From assembly GCA_964016885.1 (NCBI GenBank), contig OZ024740.1, positions 8,142,450 to 8,206,449 on the forward strand: 64,000 bases of DNA, given 5' to 3'. This document shows positions 53,425 to 64,000 of this stretch, piece by piece. The notes under the pieces were generated by a model that saw only the letters and a list, made by a program, of their open reading frames with translations, searched no databases and was not told the origin of the DNA. Position 1 is the first letter of the stretch, and each line of letters opens with the position of its first letter. Position numbers and translations under genes: made by a program. The DNA is from Eledone cirrhosa. Taxonomy: Eukaryota > Mollusca > Cephalopoda > Octopoda > Eledonidae.

Positions 53425-53824
53425 GATTGGTATGTCTGTTTCTATTGATATATCAGTTTCGATTGGTATATCAGTTTTGATTTGTATATCAGTTTCGATT
53501 GGTATGTCAGTTTCTATTGGTATATCAGTTTCGCTTGGTATATCAGTTTCGATTAGAATGTCAGTTTCTATTGGTATGTTAGTTTCGCTTAGTATATCAG
53601 TTTCTATTGGTATGTCAGTTTCGATCGGTATGTCAGTTTCTATTGATATATCAGTTTCGATTGGTATATCAGTTTCTATTGGTATGTCAGTTTTGATTGG
53701 TATGTCAGTTTCGATTGGTATGTCAATTTTGATTGGTATATCAGTTTCGATTGGTATGTCAGTTTCGATTAATATGTCAATTTCGATTGGTATGTCAGTT
53801 TCGATTGGTATGTCAGTCTCGATT

Positions 53825-55980
53825 GGTAAATCAGTTTCGATTGGTATGTCAATTTCGATTGGTATATCAATTTCGATTAGTATGTCAGTTTCTATTGGTA
53901 TGTTAGTTTCGATTAGTATATCACTTTCTATTGGTATGTCAGTTTCGATTGGTATGTCTGTTTCTATTGATATATCAGTTTCGATTGGTATATCAGTTTT
54001 GATTGGTATATCAGTTTCGATAGGTATGTCAGTTTCTATTGGTATGTCAGTCTCGATTGGTATATCAGTTTCGATTAGTATGTCAGTTTCTATTGGTATG
54101 TTAGTTTCGCTTAGTATATCAGTTTCTATTGGTATGTCAGTTTTGATTGGTATATCAGTTTCGATTGGTATATCAGTTTCGATTGGTATGTCAATTTCTA
54201 TTGGTATATTAGTTTCCATTGGTATGTCAGTTTTGATTGGTATATCAGTTTCGATTGGTCTGTCAGTTTCGATTGGTATGTCAGTTTCGATTGGTATTTC
54301 AGTTCCGATTGGTATGTCAGTTTTGATTGGTATATCAGTTTCTATTGGTATATCAGTTTCGATTGGTATATCAGTTTCGATTGTTATATCAGTTTCGATT
54401 GGTATATCAATTTCGACTGGTATGTCAGTTTCGATTAGTATATCAGTTTCTATTGGTATGTCAGTTTCTATTGGTATATCAGTTTCGATTGGTATATCAG
54501 TTTCGATTAGTATGTCAGTTTCTATTAGTATGTTAGTTTCGATTAGTATATCAGTATCTATTAGTATGTCAGTCTCGATTGGTATGTCAGTTTCTATTCA
54601 TATATCAGTTTCGATTGGTATATCAGTTTCGATTGGTATATCAGTTTCGATTGGTATGTTAGTTTCCATTGGTATATCAGTTTCTATTGGTATGTCAATT
54701 TTGATTGGTATATCAGTTTCGATTGGTATGTCAGTTTCGATTGGATTGTCAGTTTCGATTGGTATATCAGTTCCGATTGGTCTGTCAGTTTCGATTGGTA
54801 TGACAGTTTCGATTGGTATATCAGTTTCGATTGGTATATCAGTTTCGATTAGTATGTCAGTTTCTATTGCTATGTTAGTTTCAATTAGTATATCAGTTTC
54901 TATTGGTATGTCAGTTTCGATCGGTATGTCAGTTTCTATTGATATATCAGTTTTGATTGGTATATCAGTTTCGATTGGTATATCATTTTCGATTGGTATT
55001 TCAGTTTCTATTGGTATATCAGTTTCTATTGGTATGTCAGTTTTGATTGGTATGTCAGTTTCTATTGGTATGTCAGTTTTGATTGGTATAACAGTTTCGA
55101 TTGGTATGTCAATTTTGATTAATATGTCAATTTCGATTGGTATATCAGTTCCGATTGGTATGTCAGTTTCGATTGGTATGTCAGTTTCGATTGGTATATC
55201 AGTTTCGATTGGTATATCAGTTTCGATTGGTATGTCAATTTCGATTGGTATATCAGTTTCGATTAGTATGTCAGTTTCTATTGGTATGTTAGTTTCAATT
55301 AGTATATCACTTTATATTGGTATGTCAGTTTCGATTGGTATGTCTGTTTCTATTGATATATCAGTTTCTATTGGTATATCAGTTTCGATTGGTATATCAG
55401 TTTCGATTAGTATGTCAGTTAATATTGGTATGTTAGTTTCGCTTAGTATATCAGTTTCTATTGGTATGTCAGTTTCGATCGGTATGTCAGTTTCTATTGA
55501 TATATCAGTTTTGATTGGTATATCAGTTTCGATTGGTATATCTGTTTCAATTGGTATGTCAATTTCTATTGGTATATCAGTTTCCATTGGTATGTCAGTT
55601 TTGATTGGTATATCAGTTTTGATTTGTATGTCAGCTTCGATTGGTATGTCAGTTTTGATTGATATATCAGTTCCGATTGGTATGTCAGTTTTGATTGGTA
55701 TATCAGTTTCTATTGGTATATCATTTTCGATTGGTATATCACTTTCGATTGTTATATCAGTTTCGATTGGTATATCAGTTTCGACTGGTATGTCAGTTTC
55801 GATTGGTATATAAGTTTCTATTGGTATGTCAGTTTCTATTGGTATATCAGTTTCGATTGGTATATCAGTTTCGATTAGTATGTCAGTTTCTATTAGTATG
55901 TCAGTTTCGATTAGTATGTCAGTTTCTATTGGTATGTTAGTTTCAATTAGTATATCACTTTATATTGGTATGTCAGTTTC
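53825..55980 (+). repeat. Displaced duplication of about 2.2 kb, copy 2
   Basis: Partner of 51220-53424. The match ends near 55980, where GATCGGTATG replaces the GATTGGTATG at 53424. The 400 bp between the copies (53425-53824) is built from block types seen elsewhere in the right domain. Further relatives of the right half lie at 56160-56820 and 61670-62280. Confidence 0.85.
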
Positions 55981-57347
55981 GATCGGTATGTCAGTTTCTA
56001 TTGATATATCAGTTTTGATTGGTATATCAGTTTCGATTGGTATATCATTTTCGATTGGTATTTCAGTTTCTATTGGTATATCAGTTTCTATTGGTATGTC
56101 AGTTTTGATTGGTATGTCAGTTTCGATTGGCATGTCAGTTTTGATTGGTATAACAGTTTCGATTGGTATGTCAATTTCGATTAATATGTCAATTTCGATT
56201 GGTGTATCAGTTCCGATTGGTATGTCAGTTTCGATTGGTATGTCAGTTTCGATTGGTATATCAGTTTCGATTGGTATGTCAGTTTCGATTGGTATGTCAA
56301 TTTCAATTGGTATATCAGTTTCGATTAGTATGTCAGTTTCTATTGGTATGTTAGTTTCAATTAGTATATCACTTTATATTGGTATGTCAGTTTCGATTGG
56401 TATGTCTGTTTCTATTGATATATCAGTTTCGATTGGTATATCAGTTTTGATTGGTATATCAGTTTCGATTGGTATGTCAGTTTCTATTGGTATATCAGTT
56501 TCGATTGGTATATCAGTTTCGATTAGTATGTCAGTTAATATTGGTATGTTAGTTTCGCTTAGTATATCAGTTTCTATTGGTATGTCAGTTTCGATCGGTA
56601 TGTCAGTTTCTATTGATATATCAGTGTTGATTGGTATATCAGTTTCGATTGGTATATCTGTTTCAATTGGTATGTCAATTTCTATTGGTATATCAGTTTA
56701 CATTGGTATGTCAGTTTTGATTGGTATATCAGTTTCGATTGGTATGTCAGCTTCGATTGGTATGTCAGTTTTGATTGGTATATCAGTTCCGATTGGTATG
56801 TCAGTTTTGATTGGTATATCAGTTGTTATTGGTATATCATTTTTTCGATTGGTATATCAGTTTCGATTGTTATATCAGTTTCGATTGGTATATCAGTTTC
56901 GACTGGTATGTCAGTTTTGATTGATATATCAGTTTCTATTGGTATGTCAGTTTCTATTGGTATATCAGTTTCGATTGGTATATCAGTTTCGATTAGTATG
57001 TCAGTTTCTATTAGTATGTCAGTTTCGATTAGTATGTCAGTTTCTATTGGTATGTTAGTTTCAATTAGTATATCACTTTGTATTGGTATGTCAGTTTCGA
57101 TTGGTATGTCTGTTTCTATTGATATATCAGTTTCGATTGGTATATCAGTTTTGATTGGTATATCAGTTTCGATTGGTATGTCAGTTTCTATTGGTATATC
57201 AGTTTCGCTTGGTATATCAGTTTCGATTAGTATGTCAGTTTCTATTGGTATGTTAGTTTCGCTTAGTATATCAGTTTCTATTGGTATGTCAGTTTCGATC
57301 GGTATGTCAGTTTCTATTGATATATCAGTTTTGATTAGTATATCAGT

Positions 57348-58499
57348 TTCTATTGGTATATCAGTTTCTATTGGTATGTCAGTTTTGATTGGTATGTCAG
57401 TTTCGATTGGTATGTCAATTTTGATTGGTATATCAGTTTCGATTGGTATGTCAGTTTCGATTAATATGTCAATCTCGATTGGTATGTCAGTCTCGATTGG
57501 TATATCAGTTTCGATTGGTATGTCTGTTTCTATTGATATATCAGTTTCGATGGGTATATCAGTTTTGATTGGTATATCAGTTTCGATAGGTATGTCAGTT
57601 TCTATTGGTATGTCAGTCTCGATTGGTATATCAGTTTCGATTAGTATGTCAGTTTCTATTGGTAAGTTAGTTTCGCTTAGTATATCAGTTTCTATTGGTA
57701 TGTCAGTTTTGATTGGTATATCAGTTTCGATTGGTATATCAGTTTCTATTGGTATGTCAGTTTCTATTGGTATATCAGTTTCGATTGGTATATCAGTTTC
57801 GATTGGTATATCAGTTTCTATTTGTATGTCAGTTTCGATCGGTATGTCAGTTTCTATTGATATATCAGTTTTGATTGGTATATCAGTTTCAATTGGTATG
57901 TCAGTTTCGATTGGTATATCAGTTTCGACTGGTATGTCCGTTTCAATTAGTATATCAGTTTCTATTGGTATGTCAGTTTCTATTGGTATATCAGTTTCGA
58001 TTGGTATATCAGTTTCGATTAGTATATCAGTATCTATTAGTATGTCAGTTTCGATTGGTATGTCAGTTTCTATTCATATATCAGTTTCGATTGGTATATC
58101 AGTTTCGCTTGGTGTATCAGCTTCGATTGGTATGTCAGTTTCTATTGGTATATCAGTTTCTATAGGTATGTCAGTTTCGATTGGTATATCAGTTCCGATT
58201 GGTATGTAAGTTTTGATTGGTATGTTTGTTTCGATTGGTATATCAGTTTCGATTGGTATGTCAATGTCAATTAGTATATCAGTTTCTATGGGTATATCAG
58301 TTTCGATTGGTATGTCAGTTTCGATTAGTATATCAATTTCTATAGGTATGTCAGTTTCTATTGGTATATCAGTTTCGATTGGTATATCAGTTTCGAATGA
58401 TATATCTGTTTCGATTAGTATGTCAGTTTCTACTGGTATGTCAGTTTGGATTGGTATGTCAGTTTCGATTGGTATGTCAGTTGCGATTGGTATATCAGT
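57348..58499 (+). repeat. Tandem duplication, 1,152-bp unit, copy 1
   Basis: Landmarks repeat at exactly 1,152 bp (64 monomers): TTTCGATGGGTATA (57545/58697), GGTAAGTTAGTTTCG (57661/58813), TTGGTGTATCAGC (58110/59262) and the TAAG stop monomers (58207/59359). One difference is 57560 C against 58712 A, which changes ATATCAG to ATATAAG and creates a stop codon in one frame of copy 2. Confidence 0.92.
58195..58214 (+). repeat. Stop-bearing monomer (GTATGTAAGTTTTGATT), one of eleven
   Basis: A CCGATTGG monomer followed by GTATGTAAGTTTTGATT occurs with its TAA at about 40601, 43859, 49403, 50861, 52229, 58207, 59359, 61105, 61483, 62671 and 63913. A related site at 39989 follows a CCATTGG monomer. 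Each closes the plus-strand SVSIGI frame, and these sites set the ends of most long open frames in the right domain. The constant context shows that one mutant monomer was spread by block copying. Confidence 0.88.
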
Positions 58500-59651
58500 T
58501 TCTATTGGTATATCAGTTTCTATTGGTATGTCAGTTTTGATTGGTATGTCAGTTTCGATTGGTATGTCAATTTTGATTGGTATATCAGTTTCGATTGGTA
58601 TGTCAGTTTCGATTAATATGTCAATTTCGATTGGTATGTCAGTCTCGATTGGTATATCAGCTTCGATTGGTATGTCTGTTTCTATTGATATATCAGTTTC
58701 GATGGGTATATAAGTTTTGATTGGTATATCAGTTTCGATAGGTATGTCAGTTTCTATTGGTATGTCAGTCTCGATTGGTATATCAGTTTCGATTAGTATG
58801 TCAGTTTCTATTGGTAAGTTAGTTTCGCTTAGTATATCAGTTTCTATTGGTATGTCAGTTTTGATTGGTATATCAGTTTCGATTGGTATATCAGTTTCTA
58901 TTGGTATGTCAGTTTCTATTGGTATATCAGTTTCGATTGGTATATCAGTTTCGATTGGTATATCAGTTTCTATTTGTATGTCAGTTTCGATCGGTATGTC
59001 AGTTTCTATTGATATATCAGTTTTGATTGGTATATCAGTTTCAATTGGTATGTCAGTTTCGATTGGTATATCAGTTTCGACTGGTATGTCCGTTTCAATT
59101 AGTATATCAGTTTCTATTGGTATGTCAGTTTCTATTGGTATATCAGTTTCGATTGGTATATCAGTTTCGATTAGTATATCAGTATCTATTAGTATGTCAG
59201 TTTCGATTGGTATGTCAGTTTCTATTCATATATCAGTTTCGATTGGTATATCAGTTTCGCTTGGTGTATCAGCTTCGATTGGTATGTCAGTTTCTATTGG
59301 TATATCAGTTTCTATAGGTATGTCAGTTTCGATTGGTATATCAGTTCCGATTGGTATGTAAGTTTTGATTGGTATGTTTGTTTCGATTGGTATATCAGTT
59401 TCGATTGGTATGTCAATGTCAATTAGTATATCAGTTTCTATGGGTATATCAGTTTCGATTGGTATGTCAGTTTCGATTAGTATATCAATCTCTATAGGTA
59501 TGTCAGTTTCTATTGGTATATCAGTTTCGATTGGTATATCAGTTTCGAATGATATATCTGTTTCGATTAGTATGTCAGTTTCTACTGGTATGTCAGTTTG
59601 GATTGGTATGTCAGTTTCGATTGGTATGTCAGTTGCGATTGGTATATCAGT
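58500..59651 (+). repeat. Tandem duplication, 1,152-bp unit, copy 2 plus partial third
   Basis: Second copy. Similarity at the same offset continues about 130 bp further, to near 59785, as a partial third copy before GATTGTTATGTC breaks the match. Another visible difference is CAATCTCTATAGG at 59487 against CAATTTCTATAGG at 58335. Confidence 0.9.
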
Positions 59652-62600
59652 TTCTATTGGTATATCAGTTTCTATTGGTATGTCAGTTTTGATTGGTATG
59701 TCAGTTTCGATTGGTATGTCAATTTTGATTGGTATATCAGTTTCGATTGGTATGTCAGTTTCGATTAGTATGTCAATTTCGATTGGTATGTCAGTTTCGA
59801 TTGTTATGTCAGTCTCGATTGGTAAATCAGTTTCGATTGGTATGTCAATTTCGATTGGTATATCAGTTTCGATTAGTATGTCAGTTTCTATTGGTATGTT
59901 AGTTTCGATTAGTTTATCACTTTCTATTGGTATGTCAGTTTCGATTGGTATATCAGTTTTGATTGGTATATCAGTTTCGATAGGTATGTCAGTTTCTATT
60001 GGTATGTCAGTCTCGATTGGTATATCAGTTTCGATTAGTACGTCAGTTTCTATTGGTATGTTAGTTTCGCTTAGTATATCAGTTTCTATTGGTATGTCAG
60101 TTTTGATTGGTATATCAGTTTCGATTGGTATATCCGTTTCGATTGGTATGTCAATTTCTATTGGTATATCAGTTTCCATTGGTATGTCAGTTTTGATCGG
60201 TATATCAGTTTCGATTGGTCTGTCAGTTTCGATTGGTATTTCAGTTCCGATTGGTATGTCAGTTTTGATTGGTATATCAGTTTCTATTGGTATATCAGTT
60301 TCGATTGGTATATCAGTTTCGATTGTTATATCAGTTTCGATTGGTATATCAATTTCGACTGATATGTCAGTTTCGATTAGTATATCAGTTTCTATTGGTA
60401 TGTCAGTTTCTATTGGTATATCAGTTTCGATTGGTATATCAGTTTCGATTAGTATGTCAGTTTCTATTAGTATGTTAGTTTTGATTAGTATATCAGTATC
60501 TATTAGTATGTCAGTCTAGATTGGTATGTCAGTTTCTATTCATATATCAGTTTCGATTGGTATATCAGTTTCGATTGGTATATCAGTTTCGATTGGTATG
60601 TCAGTTTCCATTGGTATATCAGTTTCTATTGGTATGTCAGTTTTGATTGGTATATCAGTTTCGATTGGATTGTCAGTTTCGATTGGATTGTCAGTTTCGA
60701 TTGGTATATCAGTTCCGATTGGTTTGTCAATTTTGATGGGTATATCAGTTTCTATTGGTATATCAGTTTCGATTGGTATATCAGTTTCGATTGTTATGTA
60801 AGTTTCGATTGGTATATCATTTTCGACTGGTATGTCCGTTTCAATTAGTATATCAGTTTCTATTGGTATGTCAGTTTCTATTGGTATATCAGTTTCGATT
60901 GGTATATCAGTTTCGATTAGTATATCAGTATCTATTAGTATGTCAGTTTCGATTGGTATGTCAGTTTCTATTCATATATCAGTTTCGATTGGTATATCAG
61001 TTTCGCTTGGTATATCAGTTTCGATTGGTATGTCAGTTTCTATTGGTATATCAGTTTCTATTGGTATGTCAGTTTTGATTGGTATATCAGTTCCGATTGG
61101 TATGTAAGTTTTGATTGGTATGTCTGTTTCGATTGGTATATCAGTTTCGATTGGTATGTCAATGTCAATTACTATATCAGTTTCTATGGGTATATCAGTT
61201 TCGATTGGTATGTCAGTTTCGATTAGTATATCAATTTTTATAGGTATGTCAGTTTCTATTGGTATATCAGTTTCGATTGTTATATCAGTTTCGAATGATA
61301 TATCAGTTTCGATTAGTATGTCAGTTTCTACTGGTTTGTCAGTTTGGATTGGTATGTCAGTTTCGATTGGTATGTCAGTTTTGATTGGATTGTCAGTTTC
61401 GATTGGTATATCAGTTCCGATTGGTATGTCAGTTTCGATTGGTATGACAGTTTCGATTGGTATATCAGTTCCGATTGGTATGTAAGTTTTGATTGGTATG
61501 TCAGTTTCTATTCATATATCAGTTTTGATTGGTATATCAGTTTCGATTGGTATATAATTTTCGATTGCTATTTCAGTTTCTATTGGTATATCAGTTTCTA
61601 TTGGTATGTCAGTTTTGATTGGTATGTCAGTTTCGATTGGTATGTCAGTTTTGATTGGTATAACAGTTTCGATTGGTATGTCAATTTCGATTAATATGTC
61701 AATTTCGATTGGTATATCAGTTCCGATTGGTATGTCAGTTTCGATTGGTATGTCAGTTTCGATTGTTATATCAGTTTCGATTGGTATGTCAGTTTCCATT
61801 GGTATGTCAATTTCGATTGGTATATCAGTTTCGATTAGTATGTCAGTTTCTATTGGTATGTTAGTTTCAATTAGTATATCACTTTATATTGGTATGTCAG
61901 TTTCGATTGGTATGTCTGTTTCTATTGATATATCAGTTTCGATTGGTATATCAGTTTTGATTGGTATATCAGTTTCGATTGGTATGTCAGTTTCTATTGG
62001 TATATCAGTTTCGATTGGTATATCAGTTTCGATTAGTATGTCAGTTAATATTGGTATGTTATTTTCGCTTAGTATATCAGTTTCTATTGGTATGTCAGTT
62101 TCTATTGATATATCAGTTTTGATTGGTATATCAGTTTTGATTGGTATATCTGTTTCAATTGGTATGTCAATTTCTATTGGTATATCAGTTTCCATTGGTA
62201 TGTCAGTTTTGATTGGTATATCAGTTTCGATTGGTATGTCAGCTTCGATTGGTATGTCAGTTTTGATTGGTATATCAGTTTCTATTGGTATATCATTTTC
62301 GATTGGTATATCAGTTTCGATTGGTATATCAGTTTCGATTAGTATGTCAGTTTCTATTAGTATGTTAGTTTCGATCAGTATATCAGTATCTATTAGTATG
62401 TCAGTTTCGATTGGTATGTCAGTTTCTATTCATATATCAGTTTTGATTTTTATATCAGTTTCGATTGGTATATCAGTTTCGATTGGTATGTCAGTTTCGA
62501 TTGGTATATCAGTTTCTATTGGTATGTCAGTTTTGATTGGTATATCAGTTTCGATTGGTATGTCAGTTTCGATTGGTATGTCAGTTTCGATTGGTATATC

Positions 62601-64000
62601 AGTTCCGATTGGTATGTCAGTTTCGATTGGTATGTCAGTTTCGATTGGTATGTCAGTTCCGATTGGTATGTAAGTTTTGATTGGTATGTCAGTTTCGATT
62701 GGTATATCAGTTTCGATTGGTATGTCAATTTCAATTAGTATATCAGTTTCTATGGGTATATCAGTTTCGATTGGTATGTCAGTTTCGATTAGTATATCAG
62801 TTTCTATAGGTATGTCAGTTTCTATTGGAATATCAGTTTCGATTGGTATATCAGTTTCGATTGGTATGTCAGTTTCTATTGGTATATCAGTTTCTACTGG
62901 TATGTCAGTTTCGATTGGTATGTCAGTTTTGATTGGTATGTCAGTTTTGATTGGTATGTCAGTTTCGATTGGTATGTCAGTCTCGATTGGTAAATCAGTT
63001 TCGATTGGTATGTCAATTTCGATTGGTATATCAGTTTCGATTAGTATGTCAGTTTCTATTGGTATGTTAGTTTCGATTAGTATATCACTTTCTATTGGTA
63101 TGTCAGTTTCGATTGGTATGTCTGTTTCTATTGATATATCAGTTTCGATTGGTATGTCAGTTTCTATTGGTATGTCAGTCTCGATTGGTATATTAGTTTT
63201 GATTAGTATGTCAGTTTCTATTGGTATGTTAGTTTCGCTTAGTATATCAGTTTCTATTGGTATGTCAGTTTTGATTGGTATATCAGTTTCGATTGGTATA
63301 TCAGTTTCGATTGGTATGTCAATATCTATTGGTATATCAGTTTCCATAGGTATGTCAGTTTTGATTGGTATATCAGTTTCGATTGGTCTGTCAGTTTCGA
63401 TTGGTATGTCAGTTTCGATTGGTATTTCAGTTCCGATTGGTATGTCAGTTTTGATTGGTATATCAGTTTCTATGGGTATATCAGTTTCGATTGGTATATC
63501 AGTTTCAATTGTTATATCAGTTTCGATTGGTATATCAATTTCGACTGGTATATCAGTTTCGATTGGTATATCAGTTTCGATTAGTATGTCAGTTTCTATT
63601 AGTATGTTAGTTTCGATTAGTATATTAGTATCTATTAGTATGTCAGTCTCGATTGGTATGTCAGTTTCTATTCATATATCAGTTTCGATTGGTATATCAG
63701 TTTCGATTGGTATATCAGTTTCGATTGGTATGTCAGTTTCCATTGGTATATCAGTTTCTATTGGTATGTCAGTTTTGATTGGTATATCAGTTTCGATTGG
63801 TATGTCAGTTTCGATTGGATTGTCAGTTTCGATTGGTATATCAGTTCCGATTGGTATGTCTGTTTCGATTGGTATGACAGTTTCGATTGGTATATCAGTT
63901 CCGATTGGTATGTAAGTTTTGATTGGTATGTCAGTTTCGATTGGTATATCAGTTTCGATTGGTATATCAGTTTCGATTAGTATGTCAGTTTCTATTGTTA

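Larger units (their letters stand above)
1..64000 (+). repeat. 18-bp satellite array filling the whole window
   Basis: Every line of the window reads as head-to-tail copies of an 18-bp unit, consensus TATRTCAGTTTCKATTRG. Numbered from that T, the main variable sites are 4 (A or G), 13 (G, T or A), 17 (G or A) and 12 (C or T). Most monomers differ from consensus at zero to two sites. All copies have the same orientation. No gap, transposon, unique spacer or gene lies inside, and both ends are cut by the window, so the true array is longer. The consensus is T-rich on this strand and about 33% G+C. Length and homogeneity fit eukaryotic constitutive heterochromatin; whether it is centromeric, subtelomeric or interstitial cannot be told from sequence alone. 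I do not recognise it as a named satellite family. Confidence 0.97.
36400..64000 (+). repeat. Right satellite domain, mostly in 18-bp register
   Basis: This part is marked by three variants rare or absent to the left: ATTAATATGTCAATTTCG (for example 36794, 37711, 40934, 49699), TTTCGCTTAGTATATC (first seen near 37110, then repeatedly to 63235) and GTATGTAAGTTTTGATT (eleven sites preceded by the CCGATTGG monomer, 40598 to 63911). Indel monomers are few, so one plus-strand frame stays open for up to 1,183 codons (36440-39991). The duplication periods here (1,152, 2,556, 2,610, 3,258 and 3,348 bp) are all exact multiples of 18. I read it as a separately homogenised domain of the same satellite. 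Confidence 0.7.

Noticed and set aside
62430..63347. Minus-strand IPIETD frames as genes
   Set aside because: The frame is open by consensus. Apparent starts are only places where a CCATTGG or TTCATA variant supplies ATG, and TTCATA variants also supply TGA. No flanking gene signals exist.
1..64000. CRISPR array
   Set aside because: There are no unique spacers; repeats of 18 bp abut directly and continue for 64 kb.
1..64000. CENP-B box
   Set aside because: The monomer shares only TTCG with the box; the required downstream CGGG is absent from the consensus and from the variants I read.
1..64000. Telomeric repeat
   Set aside because: The strand is G+T-rich, but the 18-bp unit has no TTAGGG, TTAGG or TTTAGGG core and no G run longer than two in the consensus.
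1..64000. Bacterial or phage origin with repeat adhesin
   Set aside because: No Shine-Dalgarno sequence, signal peptide, anchor domain or non-repeat gene is present, and an array of this size and purity fits eukaryotic satellite DNA far better.
1..64000. Hairpin-forming or palindromic monomer structure
   Set aside because: Only short self-complementary pieces (TCGA, TATA) exist within the unit; no stem longer than a few bases was found.

Overview
The whole window is one uninterrupted satellite (tandem repeat) array. From the first base to the last it is built from an 18-bp monomer, consensus TATRTCAGTTTCKATTRG, in one head-to-tail orientation; 64,000/18 gives roughly 3,500 monomers. I found no unique sequence longer than a monomer, no transposable element, no RNA gene, no gene and no inversion. 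The consensus is about one-third G+C and strongly strand-asymmetric (8 T against 4 A, 4 G against 2 C). An array this long and this uniform points to a eukaryotic heterochromatic block (centromeric, pericentromeric, subtelomeric or a chromosomal knob), probably from a long-read assembly. The sequence does not identify the species.

Open reading frames are plentiful but are a by-product of arithmetic: 18 is divisible by 3 and the consensus has no stop codon in any of the three plus-strand frames and none in one minus-strand frame. They translate to low-complexity hexapeptides (SVSIGI/SVSIGM, VYQFRL, YVSFYW; minus strand IPIETD). They end at recurring stop-bearing variant monomers or at monomers one base too long or short. 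I annotate none of them as a gene.

The information lies in the higher-order structure. Monomer variants are arranged in mosaic blocks copied at many scales. The clearest large duplications are: a tandem pair with a 5,677-bp period (about 2.37-13.76 kb), a pair of about 1.3 kb (19.16-21.71 kb), a pair of 1,801 bp (25.38-28.99 kb), a 335-bp block repeated 594 bp apart (31.25-32.18 kb), a 1.2-kb spaced block (38.46-40.0 kb), a pair with a 3,258/3,348-bp period (40.48-47.09 kb), a 2,610/2,556-bp displaced pair (about 51.2-56.0 kb) and a pair of 1,152 bp (57.35-59.79 kb). A core block of about 210 bp recurs more than 20 times across the window.

Two domains are visible. In 1 to about 36.4 kb the array carries variants such as TTGCTATATCAG and TTGTTGGTATATC and most of the out-of-register monomers (17, 19 and 21 bp). 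From about 36.4 kb to the end it carries different diagnostic variants (ATTAATATGTCAATTTCG, TTTCGCTTAGTATATC, GTATGTAAGTTTTGATT), and its large duplications are exact multiples of 18. A 19-bp phase-shift monomer occurs 27 times up to 48.04 kb and I saw none after it. Most monomer variants at the single CpG (TTCGATT) are the two expected products of methyl-CpG deamination (TTTGATT and TTCAATT). Counts and block edges were made by eye.
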